NCBI RefSeq assembly: GCF_035961655.1
Contig: NZ_CP108393.1
Span: 7,711,501 to 7,775,500 of the forward strand
From: Streptomyces sp. NBC_01317
GTDB taxonomy: Bacteria > Actinomycetota > Actinomycetes > Streptomycetales > Streptomycetaceae
Reading direction: 5' to 3'
DNA length: 64,000 bases
In this document: piece by piece, positions 18,622-26,873 of the stretch
Position numbering within the stretch: position 1 is the first letter of the stretch
Layout: each line of letters starts with the position of its first letter
The notes under the pieces: model-generated
Database searches by the model: none
Told to the model about the DNA's origin: nothing
The model's input: only the letters and a program-made list of their open reading frames with translations
Program-made: the position numbers and the translations under genes

Positions 18622-19740
18622 ATGAGTCGGCTCAGCAGGGTGGAGCTGCGGGAGCGCAATCGCGCCAGGGTACTCGCCGCGGCCGGGGACGAATTCGCCG
18701 AACGCGGCTTCCGTGACGCCAAGGTGGACGGGATCGCGGAGCGCGCCGGCCTCACCCGGGGCGCCGTCTACTCCAACTTCCCCGGTAAACGGGCCCTTTA
18801 CTTCGAGGTGCTGGCGGACCTCGCCGAGCACGCCCCTGACCCGCCCGCCCCGGACAGGGGAGCCGGAGCGGGCGGCGGTACGGGTACGTCCCCGCCGACC
18901 GCCCGTGAGGCGCTGGGCGCCTTCGCCCGCGCCTGGCTCGCCCGGCTGCCGCTCGCGGACACGGACGAGAAGCACGGCGCGGCCCGGCTCGGCATGGACG
19001 TCCTGCCCGAGGTGCTCGCCGAGGAGTGGATCCGGCGGCCGTTCGCCCAGCTCATGAAGTTGGACGCGATACTCCTCGGGCTCGCCCTGGAGCGGCTGGG
19101 ACCGCCCGGCGCGCCGCCCGGCAGCCGGGTGCGCGTCGCCGAGGCCGTCCTCACCGCCCTGCACGGCGCGAGCCAACTGGCCGCCGCGGCGCCGGGGTTC
19201 ATCGAACCGTTCAACGTCGTCAGCGCCTGCGAGCAGCTCGCCGGGCTCGACCTGGGCGGCTGGTGGCCGCCCTCGCACGTCCTCACCCCGGCGCTCCCGG
19301 CCGACCAGCCGTGGGCCCCGCCGCGCACCCTGGACGCCGTACGCCGCGAGCCCGCCCGCCTCGCGGGCGACGGTGTGCTGGCCATCCTCGGACTGCACCG
19401 GCTCGAAGCCGTCGAGGAAGCGGTACGGGCCGCTCCCGCCGGCGCCGAGGTCACCGCCGTCCTGGTCACCGGCGACCCCGACGAGCTGGCCCCCCTGGCC
19501 CGGCTCGCCGTGGCCGACCTGTGCGGCCCGCTGCGCCACGCCTTCCCGGCGTCCGCCTGGCCCCGGCTCCAGGTGGTGGTCGACACGTCCGGCGCGGTCG
19601 CCTCGGCGGCGGGCATCTCGTCCGTCAGTGACGCGACGGAGGCCGCCGTCCGCGTCGAGGCGAGCCGGATCGTCGCCCGCGCCGAGGGCCGTGGCGCGTG
19701 CCACGCGGTCGCGTCGGCGGGCGTGGCGCCGATGCCTTGA
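18622..19740 (+). CDS. TetR-family regulator with long C-terminal extension (thioredoxin-fold-like)
   Basis: 372 residues, against about 200 for typical TetR proteins. HTH at roughly 12-58 (KVDGIAERAGLTRGAVYSNFP); the ligand domain runs to about 220. The extra 150 residues (from about 225) read like a thioredoxin/peroxiredoxin fold without a CxxC: AEVTAVLVTGDPDELAPLARL, then LQVVVDTSGAVASAAGI, then a VRVEASRIVARAEG strand-turn. That fold is an inference from pattern. It could sense a redox or thiol signal or simply be a protein-interaction module. Divergent from the clpX paralogue. Confidence 0.85.
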   Translation: MSRLSRVELRERNRARVLAAAGDEFAERGFRDAKVDGIAERAGLTRGAVYSNFPGKRALYFEVLADLAEHAPDPPAPDRGAGAGGGTGTSPPTAREALGAFARAWLARLPLADTDEKHGAARLGMDVLPEVLAEEWIRRPFAQLMKLDAILLGLALERLGPPGAPPGSRVRVAEAVLTALHGASQLAAAAPGFIEPFNVVSACEQLAGLDLGGWWPPSHVLTPALPADQPWAPPRTLDAVRREPARLAGDGVLAILGLHRLEAVEEAVRAAPAGAEVTAVLVTGDPDELAPLARLAVADLCGPLRHAFPASAWPRLQVVVDTSGAVASAAGISSVSDATEAAVRVEASRIVARAEGRGACHAVASAGVAPMP

Positions 19741-19786
19741 AGGGCGCCCGTCCCGTCATTCCCGTCGGGCCCGTACGGCGTTCCGC

Positions 19787-20395
19787 TCAGGCCCGCCCGG
19801 TGGTGAACGGACGGTCGCGGCGCGCCTCGTGCAGGACCGAGCCCCACCAGTGGAGCTGGTCGAGGAGGATCGTGGCGGCCAGGGCGGGGCCTTCGGGCTC
19901 CTTGAGCCTGCCGTCGGGGCCGAAGAGCTCGAAGTAGCGCGGGAAGGACACGTAGTCGCGGACGGTGTGGGCGTGCAACTCGTTGAAGACCTGGCGCAGT
20001 TGCTCGATCGCCAGCAGTCCGCCGCTCGCCCCGCTGTAGCCGACAAAACCGATCGGCTTCGCCTGCCACTGCGTGTAGTGCCAGTCGATCGCCGCTTTCA
20101 GCGAGGCGGGGAAACTGCGGTTGTAGTCCGGCGTGACGACCACGACGGCGTCCGCCTCGCCCAGCTCCCGGGTCAGCTCCTCCATACCGGCGGGACGGAC
20201 CGGCTCCGGCTCGCGCGCGGGCGAGACGGGCGGCAGTTCGAGCGTCAGCGGGACGTCCGCCAGATCGACCGGCCGTACGGTGAACCGCCCGTGCAGCGCC
20301 GCCTGTTCGAGGAACCAGTCCGTCACCACGGGACCGAACCGGCCCTCCCTGACACTGCCGGTGATCACGGCGAGACGGAGATTCTCCTGGGGCAT
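19787..20395 (-). CDS. NAD(P)H-dependent FMN reductase (flavodoxin-fold)
   Basis: 202 residues from ATG 20395 (GAGGAG upstream). FMN phosphate-binding motif ITGSVREGRFGP near the N-terminus, VVVTPDYNRSFPASLKAAID in the middle (the NADPH-dependent FMN reductase signature region), and FVGYSGASGG later. It would reduce FMN or quinones in the cytoplasm. It is divergent from an MmyB-type regulator, a common pairing, and lies 1 kb from two FMNH2-requiring monooxygenase genes that it could supply. Confidence 0.9.
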   Translation of the reverse strand: MPQENLRLAVITGSVREGRFGPVVTDWFLEQAALHGRFTVRPVDLADVPLTLELPPVSPAREPEPVRPAGMEELTRELGEADAVVVVTPDYNRSFPASLKAAIDWHYTQWQAKPIGFVGYSGASGGLLAIEQLRQVFNELHAHTVRDYVSFPRYFELFGPDGRLKEPEGPALAATILLDQLHWWGSVLHEARRDRPFTTGRA

Positions 20396-20550
20396 GGCTG
20401 TGCTCCTCGTCGAAAGGCTCGAAGGGACTGAAGAACGGGCTCCGTTCCTCCCCTTCACCCTGCGGGCCCCGGCGGGAGCGAGGAAGGCCGGGCGGAGAGT
20501 GGTAGGGAGAGGGCCACGCTCCGGACGGCCCGTGCTGTTACGTTCGAAGG

Positions 20551-21405
20551 GTGAGCGACAACGAGCTGGGCCTGTTCCTCCGCAGCCGCCGTGAAGGGAT
20601 CACACCCGGCGAGGCGGGGCTCCCGGCCGGCACCCGCCGGCGCACACCGGGCCTGCGCAGGGCCGAACTGGCCACGCTCGCCGGGGTCAGCGTCGAGTAC
20701 GTGACCCGCCTGGAACAGGGACGCGACCGCAGGCCGTCCGCGCAGGTCCTCGCGGCGCTCGCCGCCGTTTTGCACCTGTCCACGAGCGAGCGCGTCCACC
20801 TGCACCGCCTCAGCAAGGGCGCGGAGGGCGGCTTCACCTGCATGGGCGGCGCCTCGCCCGTCCGTACCGTACGGCCCACCGTGCGCGCCCTGCTCGGCAC
20901 CCTCGAACCCGCCCCCGCCGTGCTCCTCAACCGGCTGAGCGACATCGTGGCCCGCACGGCGGCGTACGAACGGCTGGCGGGCCCCGCCGGACTGCTCGAC
21001 GGCGACCCCGCCAACCTCGCCCGCTTCGTCTTCGCCGACGAGCGGGCCCGTACCGTCTACCCGGACTGGGCCCTGGTCGCCGACGAACAGGTCGCCGCGC
21101 TCAAACAGGGCCCGTTCCGCGCCGATCCCCATGTGGCCGCTCTCGCCGACGAGTTGACGGTCACGGCGGGCGCGGCCTTCGGCGGTCGGGTGGACACCGT
21201 CCCCGGCCTGCCGAGGAGCAACGGCGTCACCCGGCTCGTCCACCCCGAGGCCGGTGAACTGCGGCTGGCGTACGAGATCCTCGAACTCGCCGCCGACGAC
21301 GACCAGCGCCTCGTCGTCCACCTGCCCGCCGACGAGGCCACGGCCGCCGCGCTCGACCGGCTCACCGGGCGCCGCCCCGGCGCGCTGCGCGCGGTGAGCG
21401 GCTGA
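20551..21405 (+). CDS. XRE-family HTH regulator with MmyB-like ligand-binding domain
   Basis: 284 residues. The HTH is at about 30-75 (RRTPGLRRAELATLAGVSVE, then YVTRLEQGRDRRPS). The remainder is the MmyB-type PAS-like domain, with the typical RTVRPTVRALLG and LNRLSDIVARTAAYERL and a C-terminal LAYEILELAADDDQRLVV. Structures of this family show fatty-acid-like ligands in the pocket. GTG start. It is divergent from the FMN reductase gene over 155 bases and probably regulates it. Confidence 0.9.
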   Translation: MSDNELGLFLRSRREGITPGEAGLPAGTRRRTPGLRRAELATLAGVSVEYVTRLEQGRDRRPSAQVLAALAAVLHLSTSERVHLHRLSKGAEGGFTCMGGASPVRTVRPTVRALLGTLEPAPAVLLNRLSDIVARTAAYERLAGPAGLLDGDPANLARFVFADERARTVYPDWALVADEQVAALKQGPFRADPHVAALADELTVTAGAAFGGRVDTVPGLPRSNGVTRLVHPEAGELRLAYEILELAADDDQRLVVHLPADEATAAALDRLTGRRPGALRAVSG

Positions 21406-21451
21406 TCTCGCCGGCTGACTCCCGCTGCTTTCCCGGAGTGCCGCGTGCCCG

Positions 21452-22810
21452 CTAGAAGTGGTCGGGTGACAGCCCCAAGTGCTCGCGCAGCGTGGTCCCT
21501 TCGTACTCCGTCCGGTGCACCCCCCACTCCTGGAGCAGCGGTACGACCTGGTCGGCGAAGGTGTCGAGCCCGCCCGGTGTCAGGTGCGGCACGAGGATGA
21601 ACCCGTCGCTCCCGTCGGACTGCACGAATTCGTTGATCTCGGTGGCGACGGTCTCCGGAGTGCCGATGAAGGACTGCCGGCTGGAGACCTCGATGATCAG
21701 ATCCCGGATCGACAGCTTCTTCGCCTCGGCGATCTCCCGGTACCGGCGCGCGACGGCGAGCGGGTCGCCGTGCTGCCGTACGCTGGCCCGGCCCTTGGCG
21801 ACGGTGTGCTCACCCGGGTCCGGATCGATGTCGGGCAGCGGCCCGTCGGGGTCGTACGCGCTCAGGTCGCGGTTCCACACCTGCTCCAGCAGCTTGATCG
21901 CGGTCTGTCCGCTGACCTGCTGACGACGGACCAGCGCCGCCTTCTCCTCGGCGTCCTCCGGGGTGTCGCCGAGGACGAACGTGACCCCCGGGAGGATCTT
22001 CAGCTCGTCACGGGAGCGGCCGTGGCGCGCCAGCCTGCCCTTGACGTCCGCGTAGAACTCCTTGCCCGCCTCCAGCGTCCCGTGCCGGGTGAAGATGGCG
22101 TCGGCGCCGGACGCGGCGAACTCCCGCCCCGCCTCCGAGTCCCCGGCCTGGAAGATCACCGGGCGCCCCTGCGGGCTGCGCGGCACGTTGAACCGTCCGG
22201 TGATGTCGAACTGCTCGCTGTGGTGGTCGAACTGCCCGGCCAGCGGGTCGCCGACATAGACACCAGACTCCTTGTCCGCCACGATCTCGTCGCCACGCCA
22301 GGAGCCGAACAGCACCTTCGCCGCCGCCAGGAACTCCTCGGCGCGTGCGTACCGGGCGTCCTGCGGCAGGAAACCCCCGCGCCGGAAGTTCTCACCGGTG
22401 AACGCGTCCCACGACGTGACCACGTTCCAGGCGGCGCGCCCGCCCGACAGGTGGTCGAGGCTGGCGAACTGCCGGGCCACCTCGTAGGGCTCGTTGAACG
22501 TCGAGTTGATCGTGCCGGCCAGTCCGAGCCTGTCGGTGACGGCGGCCAGCGCGCTCAGCACGGTGAAGGTGTCGGGGCGGCCGACGACGTCCAAGTCGTA
22601 GATGAGACCGTTCTGTTCACGCAGCCTGAGCCCCTCCGCGAGGAAGAGGAAGTCGAACTTGGCGCGCTCCGCGGTCCTCGCCAGGTGCACGAAGGAGCTG
22701 AAGTCGATCTGGCTGCCCGCGTCCGGGTCGGCCCAGACCGTGGTGTTGTTGACGCCGGGGAAATGCGCGGCGAGGTGGATCTGCTTGAGGGGCTTGTCGG
22801 GCTTGCTCAT
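21452..22810 (-). CDS. FMN-dependent monooxygenase, NtaA/DmoA (LLM) family
   Basis: 452 residues, full family length. Begins KQIHLAAHFPGVNNTTVWAD, then FDFLFLAEGLRLREQNG, SLDHLSGGRAAWNVVTSWDA, and RPVIFQAGDSEAGREFAASGAD. This is the TIM-barrel flavin monooxygenase group that includes nitrilotriacetate, dibenzothiophene-sulfone and dimethyl-sulfide monooxygenases. ATG 22810 with GAGGACGTGAG upstream. It lies 34 bases after the other LLM gene and is surely co-transcribed; both would depend on an external flavin reductase. Confidence 0.92.
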   Translation of the reverse strand: MSKPDKPLKQIHLAAHFPGVNNTTVWADPDAGSQIDFSSFVHLARTAERAKFDFLFLAEGLRLREQNGLIYDLDVVGRPDTFTVLSALAAVTDRLGLAGTINSTFNEPYEVARQFASLDHLSGGRAAWNVVTSWDAFTGENFRRGGFLPQDARYARAEEFLAAAKVLFGSWRGDEIVADKESGVYVGDPLAGQFDHHSEQFDITGRFNVPRSPQGRPVIFQAGDSEAGREFAASGADAIFTRHGTLEAGKEFYADVKGRLARHGRSRDELKILPGVTFVLGDTPEDAEEKAALVRRQQVSGQTAIKLLEQVWNRDLSAYDPDGPLPDIDPDPGEHTVAKGRASVRQHGDPLAVARRYREIAEAKKLSIRDLIIEVSSRQSFIGTPETVATEINEFVQSDGSDGFILVPHLTPGGLDTFADQVVPLLQEWGVHRTEYEGTTLREHLGLSPDHF

Positions 22811-22844
22811 CTCACGTCCTCGATGCTCGGGGGTCGGCGCCGGG

Positions 22845-24089
22845 TCAGGCGGTGGCGGGGGAGGTGGCGCTGGTGGCGGTCGCGGTCGTGGTCGCGTACC
22901 GGTTGGCGGGCCTGCCCAGCCCGAGCAGGCCGCGCAGCGTATCGGCCTCGTACTCCCGCCGGAACGCCCCCCGCGCCTGCAACGCGGGAACGAGCCCGCG
23001 GGTGAGGGCGAGCAGATCGTGCGGTACGGCGGCGGGCCGCAGCCGGAAGCCGGAGAGCCCGGCGGCCCGCCACTCCAGCAGCTGGTCCGCGAGCCCGGCC
23101 GGGGTACCGGTGAACACCGGCGCGTCCGACACGAAGGCCTCACCGGCCAGTTCGTCCAGCCGCTCCTTGCGCGCGACGGCCGCGGCCTCCGTCTCGTCCA
23201 GGAACACCACCAGGTCGCCGAAGACGTGCAGCGGCTCGCCGGCCCGTCCCGCGGCGTCCTGCTCGGCGCGGACCTCACTCACGACGGTCCGCGCCTGCTC
23301 GGCGTCGGACGGCGTCACGTAGACGACGTCGGCGGAGCGCGCGGCGAAGCGGTACGGCAGGGTGGCGTGCGCGAGGGCGGTGACGAGCGGCTGCCCTTGC
23401 GGCGGACGCGGGGTGATGGAAGGACCCTTGACGCTGAACCACTTGCCGGAGAAGTCGATGTAGTGCAGCCGGTCGCGGTCGACGAACCGGCCGGTCGCGG
23501 CGTCGCGGATCACCGCGTCGTCCTCCCAGCTGTCCCACAGCCTGCGGACCACTTCCACGTAGTCGGCGGCCTCGTCCAACAGATCCGCGACCAGCGCGAC
23601 CGCCGCCGGTTCCTCGCGGTCCTCGAACCGGAGCGTGAACGTACGGCGGCCGAAGAGCGCGGCCTCGTAGGGCCGCGCCGAGAGCTGGACCCGCAGGCCC
23701 GCGCGGCCCGCGCTGACGTAGTCGAGGGTGGCGATCGCCTTCGACGCGTGGAAGGGCTCGCTGTGGGTGACCGTGACCGTGGGCACCAGCCCGATGTGAC
23801 GGGTCAGGGGGGCGACCCGGGCCGCCGTGAGCACCGCGTCGAGCCGGCCGCGGACCCGGCCGGGTGATTCCCCCGGGTCGGACGCGTCGTACCGCGCGGG
23901 CTGGACCCCGACGGAGTCCTCGATGGTGACGAAGTCCACCAGGCCGCGCTCGGCCTCCTGGACCAGGTCGAGCCAGTAGGCCGGGGTGAGCAGGTCAGCG
24001 GCGCGGGCGTCCGGCGCGCGCCAGGCGGCCGGGTGCCAGCCGGCTCCGTCGAGGGCTATCGCGAGATGAAGAGGGGCGGACTCGGGCAT
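22845..24089 (-). CDS. LLM-class flavin-dependent oxidoreductase
   Basis: 414 residues. A shorter, more divergent relative of the NtaA group: LHLAIALDGAGWHPAAWR, VDFVTIEDSVGVQP, AIATLDYVSAGRAGLRVQLS, then RPPQGQPLVTALAHATLPYR. It retains the bacterial-luciferase-like barrel order. The tail from about 397 is a Thr/Ala run and probably disordered. ATG 24089 is followed by a plausible N-terminus; GGAAGCGG precedes it. First gene of a two-gene monooxygenase operon. Confidence 0.88.
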   Translation of the reverse strand: MPESAPLHLAIALDGAGWHPAAWRAPDARAADLLTPAYWLDLVQEAERGLVDFVTIEDSVGVQPARYDASDPGESPGRVRGRLDAVLTAARVAPLTRHIGLVPTVTVTHSEPFHASKAIATLDYVSAGRAGLRVQLSARPYEAALFGRRTFTLRFEDREEPAAVALVADLLDEAADYVEVVRRLWDSWEDDAVIRDAATGRFVDRDRLHYIDFSGKWFSVKGPSITPRPPQGQPLVTALAHATLPYRFAARSADVVYVTPSDAEQARTVVSEVRAEQDAAGRAGEPLHVFGDLVVFLDETEAAAVARKERLDELAGEAFVSDAPVFTGTPAGLADQLLEWRAAGLSGFRLRPAAVPHDLLALTRGLVPALQARGAFRREYEADTLRGLLGLGRPANRYATTTATATSATSPATA

Positions 24090-24314
24090 GGAGGTACACC
24101 GCTTCCAGGGAGACACGAACAGAAGAGGGAAAGGCGGCCGGGCTTCGTGATCAGGCGTCCTGCCGGGGTCGGCGCACCGCCCCCGCCCCCAGTCCAACCG
24201 GAGGCGATTTCCCCCTGTTCCCGCCCAGTGTTGCGGCCGCGTGTACATCGTGTGGCACGGCACCCGGGCCGAAACCAGGAGCCGTTCGCCCGCGGTCCGG
24301 GCAGGATGCCCTCT

Positions 24315-25832
24315 GTGCATCACCTCCTGTACGGACTCGCCGCCAACGTGGCCCTGCCGTCGGCGCTGGTGGACCGGCTGATCGCGGTCGCGGACGCGGA
24401 GACCGCCGGGGTACTCGCCGGTCGCCAGGACCTCACCCACGAGCAGGCGGTCGCACTGGTCGCCAGGGACGCGGACACCGATCAACAGCTCGCCTACGAG
24501 GGCCTGTTGACCGCCGCCGACGTCGATCCCGCGACACACCCGGATGCCGCTCTCACCCTGCTCGACCGGCGGGCGGGCAACCCGGAATGGGCGCGTGTCC
24601 TCCTGAAGGATCCACTCGTCCGGAACCGGGAGAGACTGGCCGCCTGTACCGGCCTCCCGTCCGACGCCGTGGAGACCCTCGCCGCGGACCCGGACGTACG
24701 GGTCGTCGCGGAGCTGGCCATGTGGACGACACCGGACAGGGCGGCCGTCCTCGCGCGACACCCGCATGCCGAGGTACGCCGGGCGGTGGCGGCCAACGAG
24801 GCGGCGCCTCCTGACGTGTTGGCGGCGCTGATGAGCGGCGAGGGGCTGCCTCCGGCGCGGTGGTGCCTGGTGTGCGACTGGGAAGAGACGCCGTTCGTGC
24901 ACCCTTCGGAGTGCCCGCGGCGCGACTGCGATCTGCGGCCGGGCGAGTCCTGCGACGGCTCCCATGACTCCACCGTGCACCGGATGCGCCAGCAGGCGCT
25001 GCGGAACCCGGCCACGCCGACCCATGCCGTCGTCGGCTTCGCCGACCACCCTTCGTCACTGCTCCGGTGGGACCTCGCGGGCCGCCCCGACCTCCCGCCG
25101 GAGGTGTCGGGGCGGCTCGCAGTGGATCCCTCTCCTGGTGTCCGGGCCGACCTCGCCGGGAATCCCGCGATCGGCGCCACGCTGATCCGGGCCATGGCGG
25201 GCGACCCCGACAACGACGTACGGCGCGGGCTGGCACGCAACCCGCACGTGCCGCTCGACGTACTCGCCCACCTGGCCGGCACGACCAGGATCGGCTCGAC
25301 TCTCCTGCCCCGGGTCGCCGCCGCCTCTCCGGACGAGGTCGAGGAGCTGGCGCAGTCGCCCGATCCGGAGGTACGGATGCTCGTGGCCCAGCGCCGTGAC
25401 CTGCCGCCGGAGATCCGTGACGCGCTGGCCGCCGACCCCGACGCGAAAGTCGTCAAGTCCGTCGCCCCGCACCCCGGTCTCTCCGACGCGACGCTGCGGG
25501 CGATGGTCGACCGGCACGGGGTCCGGGTCGTCGCCGCGGTGGCGGCCAATCCGGACGCGACACCATCGCTGCTGGCGGACCTGACCCGGCACGAACCGCC
25601 CGTACGGAAAGCGCTCCGCGCCGTCGCACGGCATCCCCGGGCGACGGCGCCGGCTCTGCTCGCGTGCCTCGCCGACAGACAGGCGGGGCCACTGGCCGCC
25701 TGCCACCCGGCGCTGCCGCAGCCGGTCATCGCGGAGCTGCTGACGGACACCGACCCACGGGTGGCGGAAGCGGCGGCGGCCAACCCCTCACTGCCGCTCG
25801 CCGTGATGTCGGACCTGGTGGCCCGGCGCTAG
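24315..25832 (+). CDS. Leucine-rich-repeat-variant (LRV/HEAT-like) protein with internal cysteine cluster
   Basis: 505 residues from GTG 24315, where GCAGGA has good spacing; ATG 24306 is an in-frame alternative. At least ten copies of a roughly 24-residue helical repeat with the form ...P.LL..LA.DPD..VR..VA.NP, on both sides of an insert. The insert has Cys184, Cys187, Cys200, Cys205 and Cys213 plus His196 and His217 (WCLVCDWEE, then PSECPRRDCD and ESCDGSH). The Azotobacter LRV protein carries a 4Fe-4S cluster in its cysteine-rich part, so metal or cluster binding is plausible here. Probably a scaffold; partner unknown. Confidence 0.8.
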   Translation: MHHLLYGLAANVALPSALVDRLIAVADAETAGVLAGRQDLTHEQAVALVARDADTDQQLAYEGLLTAADVDPATHPDAALTLLDRRAGNPEWARVLLKDPLVRNRERLAACTGLPSDAVETLAADPDVRVVAELAMWTTPDRAAVLARHPHAEVRRAVAANEAAPPDVLAALMSGEGLPPARWCLVCDWEETPFVHPSECPRRDCDLRPGESCDGSHDSTVHRMRQQALRNPATPTHAVVGFADHPSSLLRWDLAGRPDLPPEVSGRLAVDPSPGVRADLAGNPAIGATLIRAMAGDPDNDVRRGLARNPHVPLDVLAHLAGTTRIGSTLLPRVAAASPDEVEELAQSPDPEVRMLVAQRRDLPPEIRDALAADPDAKVVKSVAPHPGLSDATLRAMVDRHGVRVVAAVAANPDATPSLLADLTRHEPPVRKALRAVARHPRATAPALLACLADRQAGPLAACHPALPQPVIAELLTDTDPRVAEAAAANPSLPLAVMSDLVARR

Positions 25833-25875
25833 TCGCTCCCGGCCACCGATCCACGGCTCAGGGGCTCGGTCACAC

Positions 25876-26793
25876 CTACGCCACGTCCTCGGGCAAGAGC
25901 GAGCCCACCCAGACGTCCACCCGTTCACCCCGGCGGACCAGGCGGCGTCGCAGCGTTGCCTCCACCTGGAAACCGGCCTTCTCCGCCACCCGGCGCGCGG
26001 CCTCGTTGCCGACCTCGGACCGCCACTCCACGACGCCCAGGCCCAGCGTGCGGAACGCCCAGCCGCACACCGCGCCGACCGCCGTGGTGGCCACCCCGTG
26101 GCCACGGGCGGCCGGGTCGGTCCAGAAGCCGATCTCCGCCGCGCCGTTCGGGTGGAGTCCGAGGCCGACTCGGGCCAGGGGACGCTCCGTTGCCGGGTCC
26201 TCGGCCACGAACTCCGCGCGCCGGCCGCCGTCCCAGCCCGCCAGCGCGACCTGGTCCACGAAAAACGCCGCGTCGCGTCGGTGGTACGGGGACGGCAGCC
26301 GGACGAACCGCTGGAGAGCGGAGTCGAGCGACACCTCGTACACCCACTCGATGTCGGCCCGGGTGAAGGGGCGCAGCCGCAGCCCGTCCGCCTCGATCGT
26401 CCCCTGTCCGCCGCGCGGCCCGGCGGTGTCCCGCGTCCGTATCGCGCCGAGGTACCCCTCGATGGCGTCGCGGTTGCGGGCCAGGCAGTCGATGCGCCGC
26501 TGGATACGGCCGGCCTCGGCGCGCAGTTGTGCCGACGTCTCCGGGGTCAGGGACTCGGGGCGGAGGTGGATCTGGTCCGGCTCGTCCAGGAACGGCAGGA
26601 TCCCGCGGATGATCTCCGTGGTCAGCCCCGAGTCGAACAGCCCGCGGATCTGCTGGACCCGCCCCACCGCCGACTCCTCGTACGCGCGGTAGCCGCTGCC
26701 GGCCCGCTCGGGGCGCAGCAGGTCCTGCTCCTCGTAGTAGCGCAGCATCCGGGTGGGAATGCCGGTGCGCGCGGACAGTTCGCCGATCCTCAT
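25876..26793 (-). CDS. MerR regulator fused to a GNAT acetyltransferase
   Basis: 305 residues. Residues 1-75 are a MerR winged helix (MRIGELSARTGIPTRMLRYY, then EEQDLL and GYRAYEE), 78-120 the dimerisation helix, and from about 135 to the end a GNAT domain (LRLRPFTRADIEWVYEVSLD, GFWTDPAARGHGVATTAVG as the acetyl-CoA loop, NEAARRVAEKAGF). The fusion suggests a regulator that also modifies a small molecule or protein. It is divergent from an MFS exporter across a perfect MerR-like dyad, so the exporter is the likely target. Confidence 0.92.
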   Translation of the reverse strand: MRIGELSARTGIPTRMLRYYEEQDLLRPERAGSGYRAYEESAVGRVQQIRGLFDSGLTTEIIRGILPFLDEPDQIHLRPESLTPETSAQLRAEAGRIQRRIDCLARNRDAIEGYLGAIRTRDTAGPRGGQGTIEADGLRLRPFTRADIEWVYEVSLDSALQRFVRLPSPYHRRDAAFFVDQVALAGWDGGRRAEFVAEDPATERPLARVGLGLHPNGAAEIGFWTDPAARGHGVATTAVGAVCGWAFRTLGLGVVEWRSEVGNEAARRVAEKAGFQVEATLRRRLVRRGERVDVWVGSLLPEDVA

Positions 26794-26838
26794 GGCGTTT
26801 CCTCCCCCAGGGCGAAGGCGGGGCGAATGGTGTGCTTG

Positions 26839-26858
26839 CCTTCACACTGATGTGAAGG
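26839..26858. promoter_or_regulatory. Perfect MerR-type dyad between merR-GNAT and MFS genes
   Basis: CCTTCACA (26839-26846), four-base spacer CTGA, TGTGAAGG (26851-26858): an exact inverted repeat of 8-base arms. A -35-like TTGCCT (26837-26842) overlaps the left arm, so the dyad would occupy the long spacer typical of MerR-activated promoters. It lies 45 bases from the merR start and 15 from the MFS start. Confidence 0.8.
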
Positions 26859-26873
26859 ATTCACCATGGTCGC

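Noticed and set aside
24306..24314. ATG 24306 as the start of the LRV protein
   Set aside because: No ribosome-binding site at a suitable distance; the GTG at 24315 has one. Kept as an alternative only.
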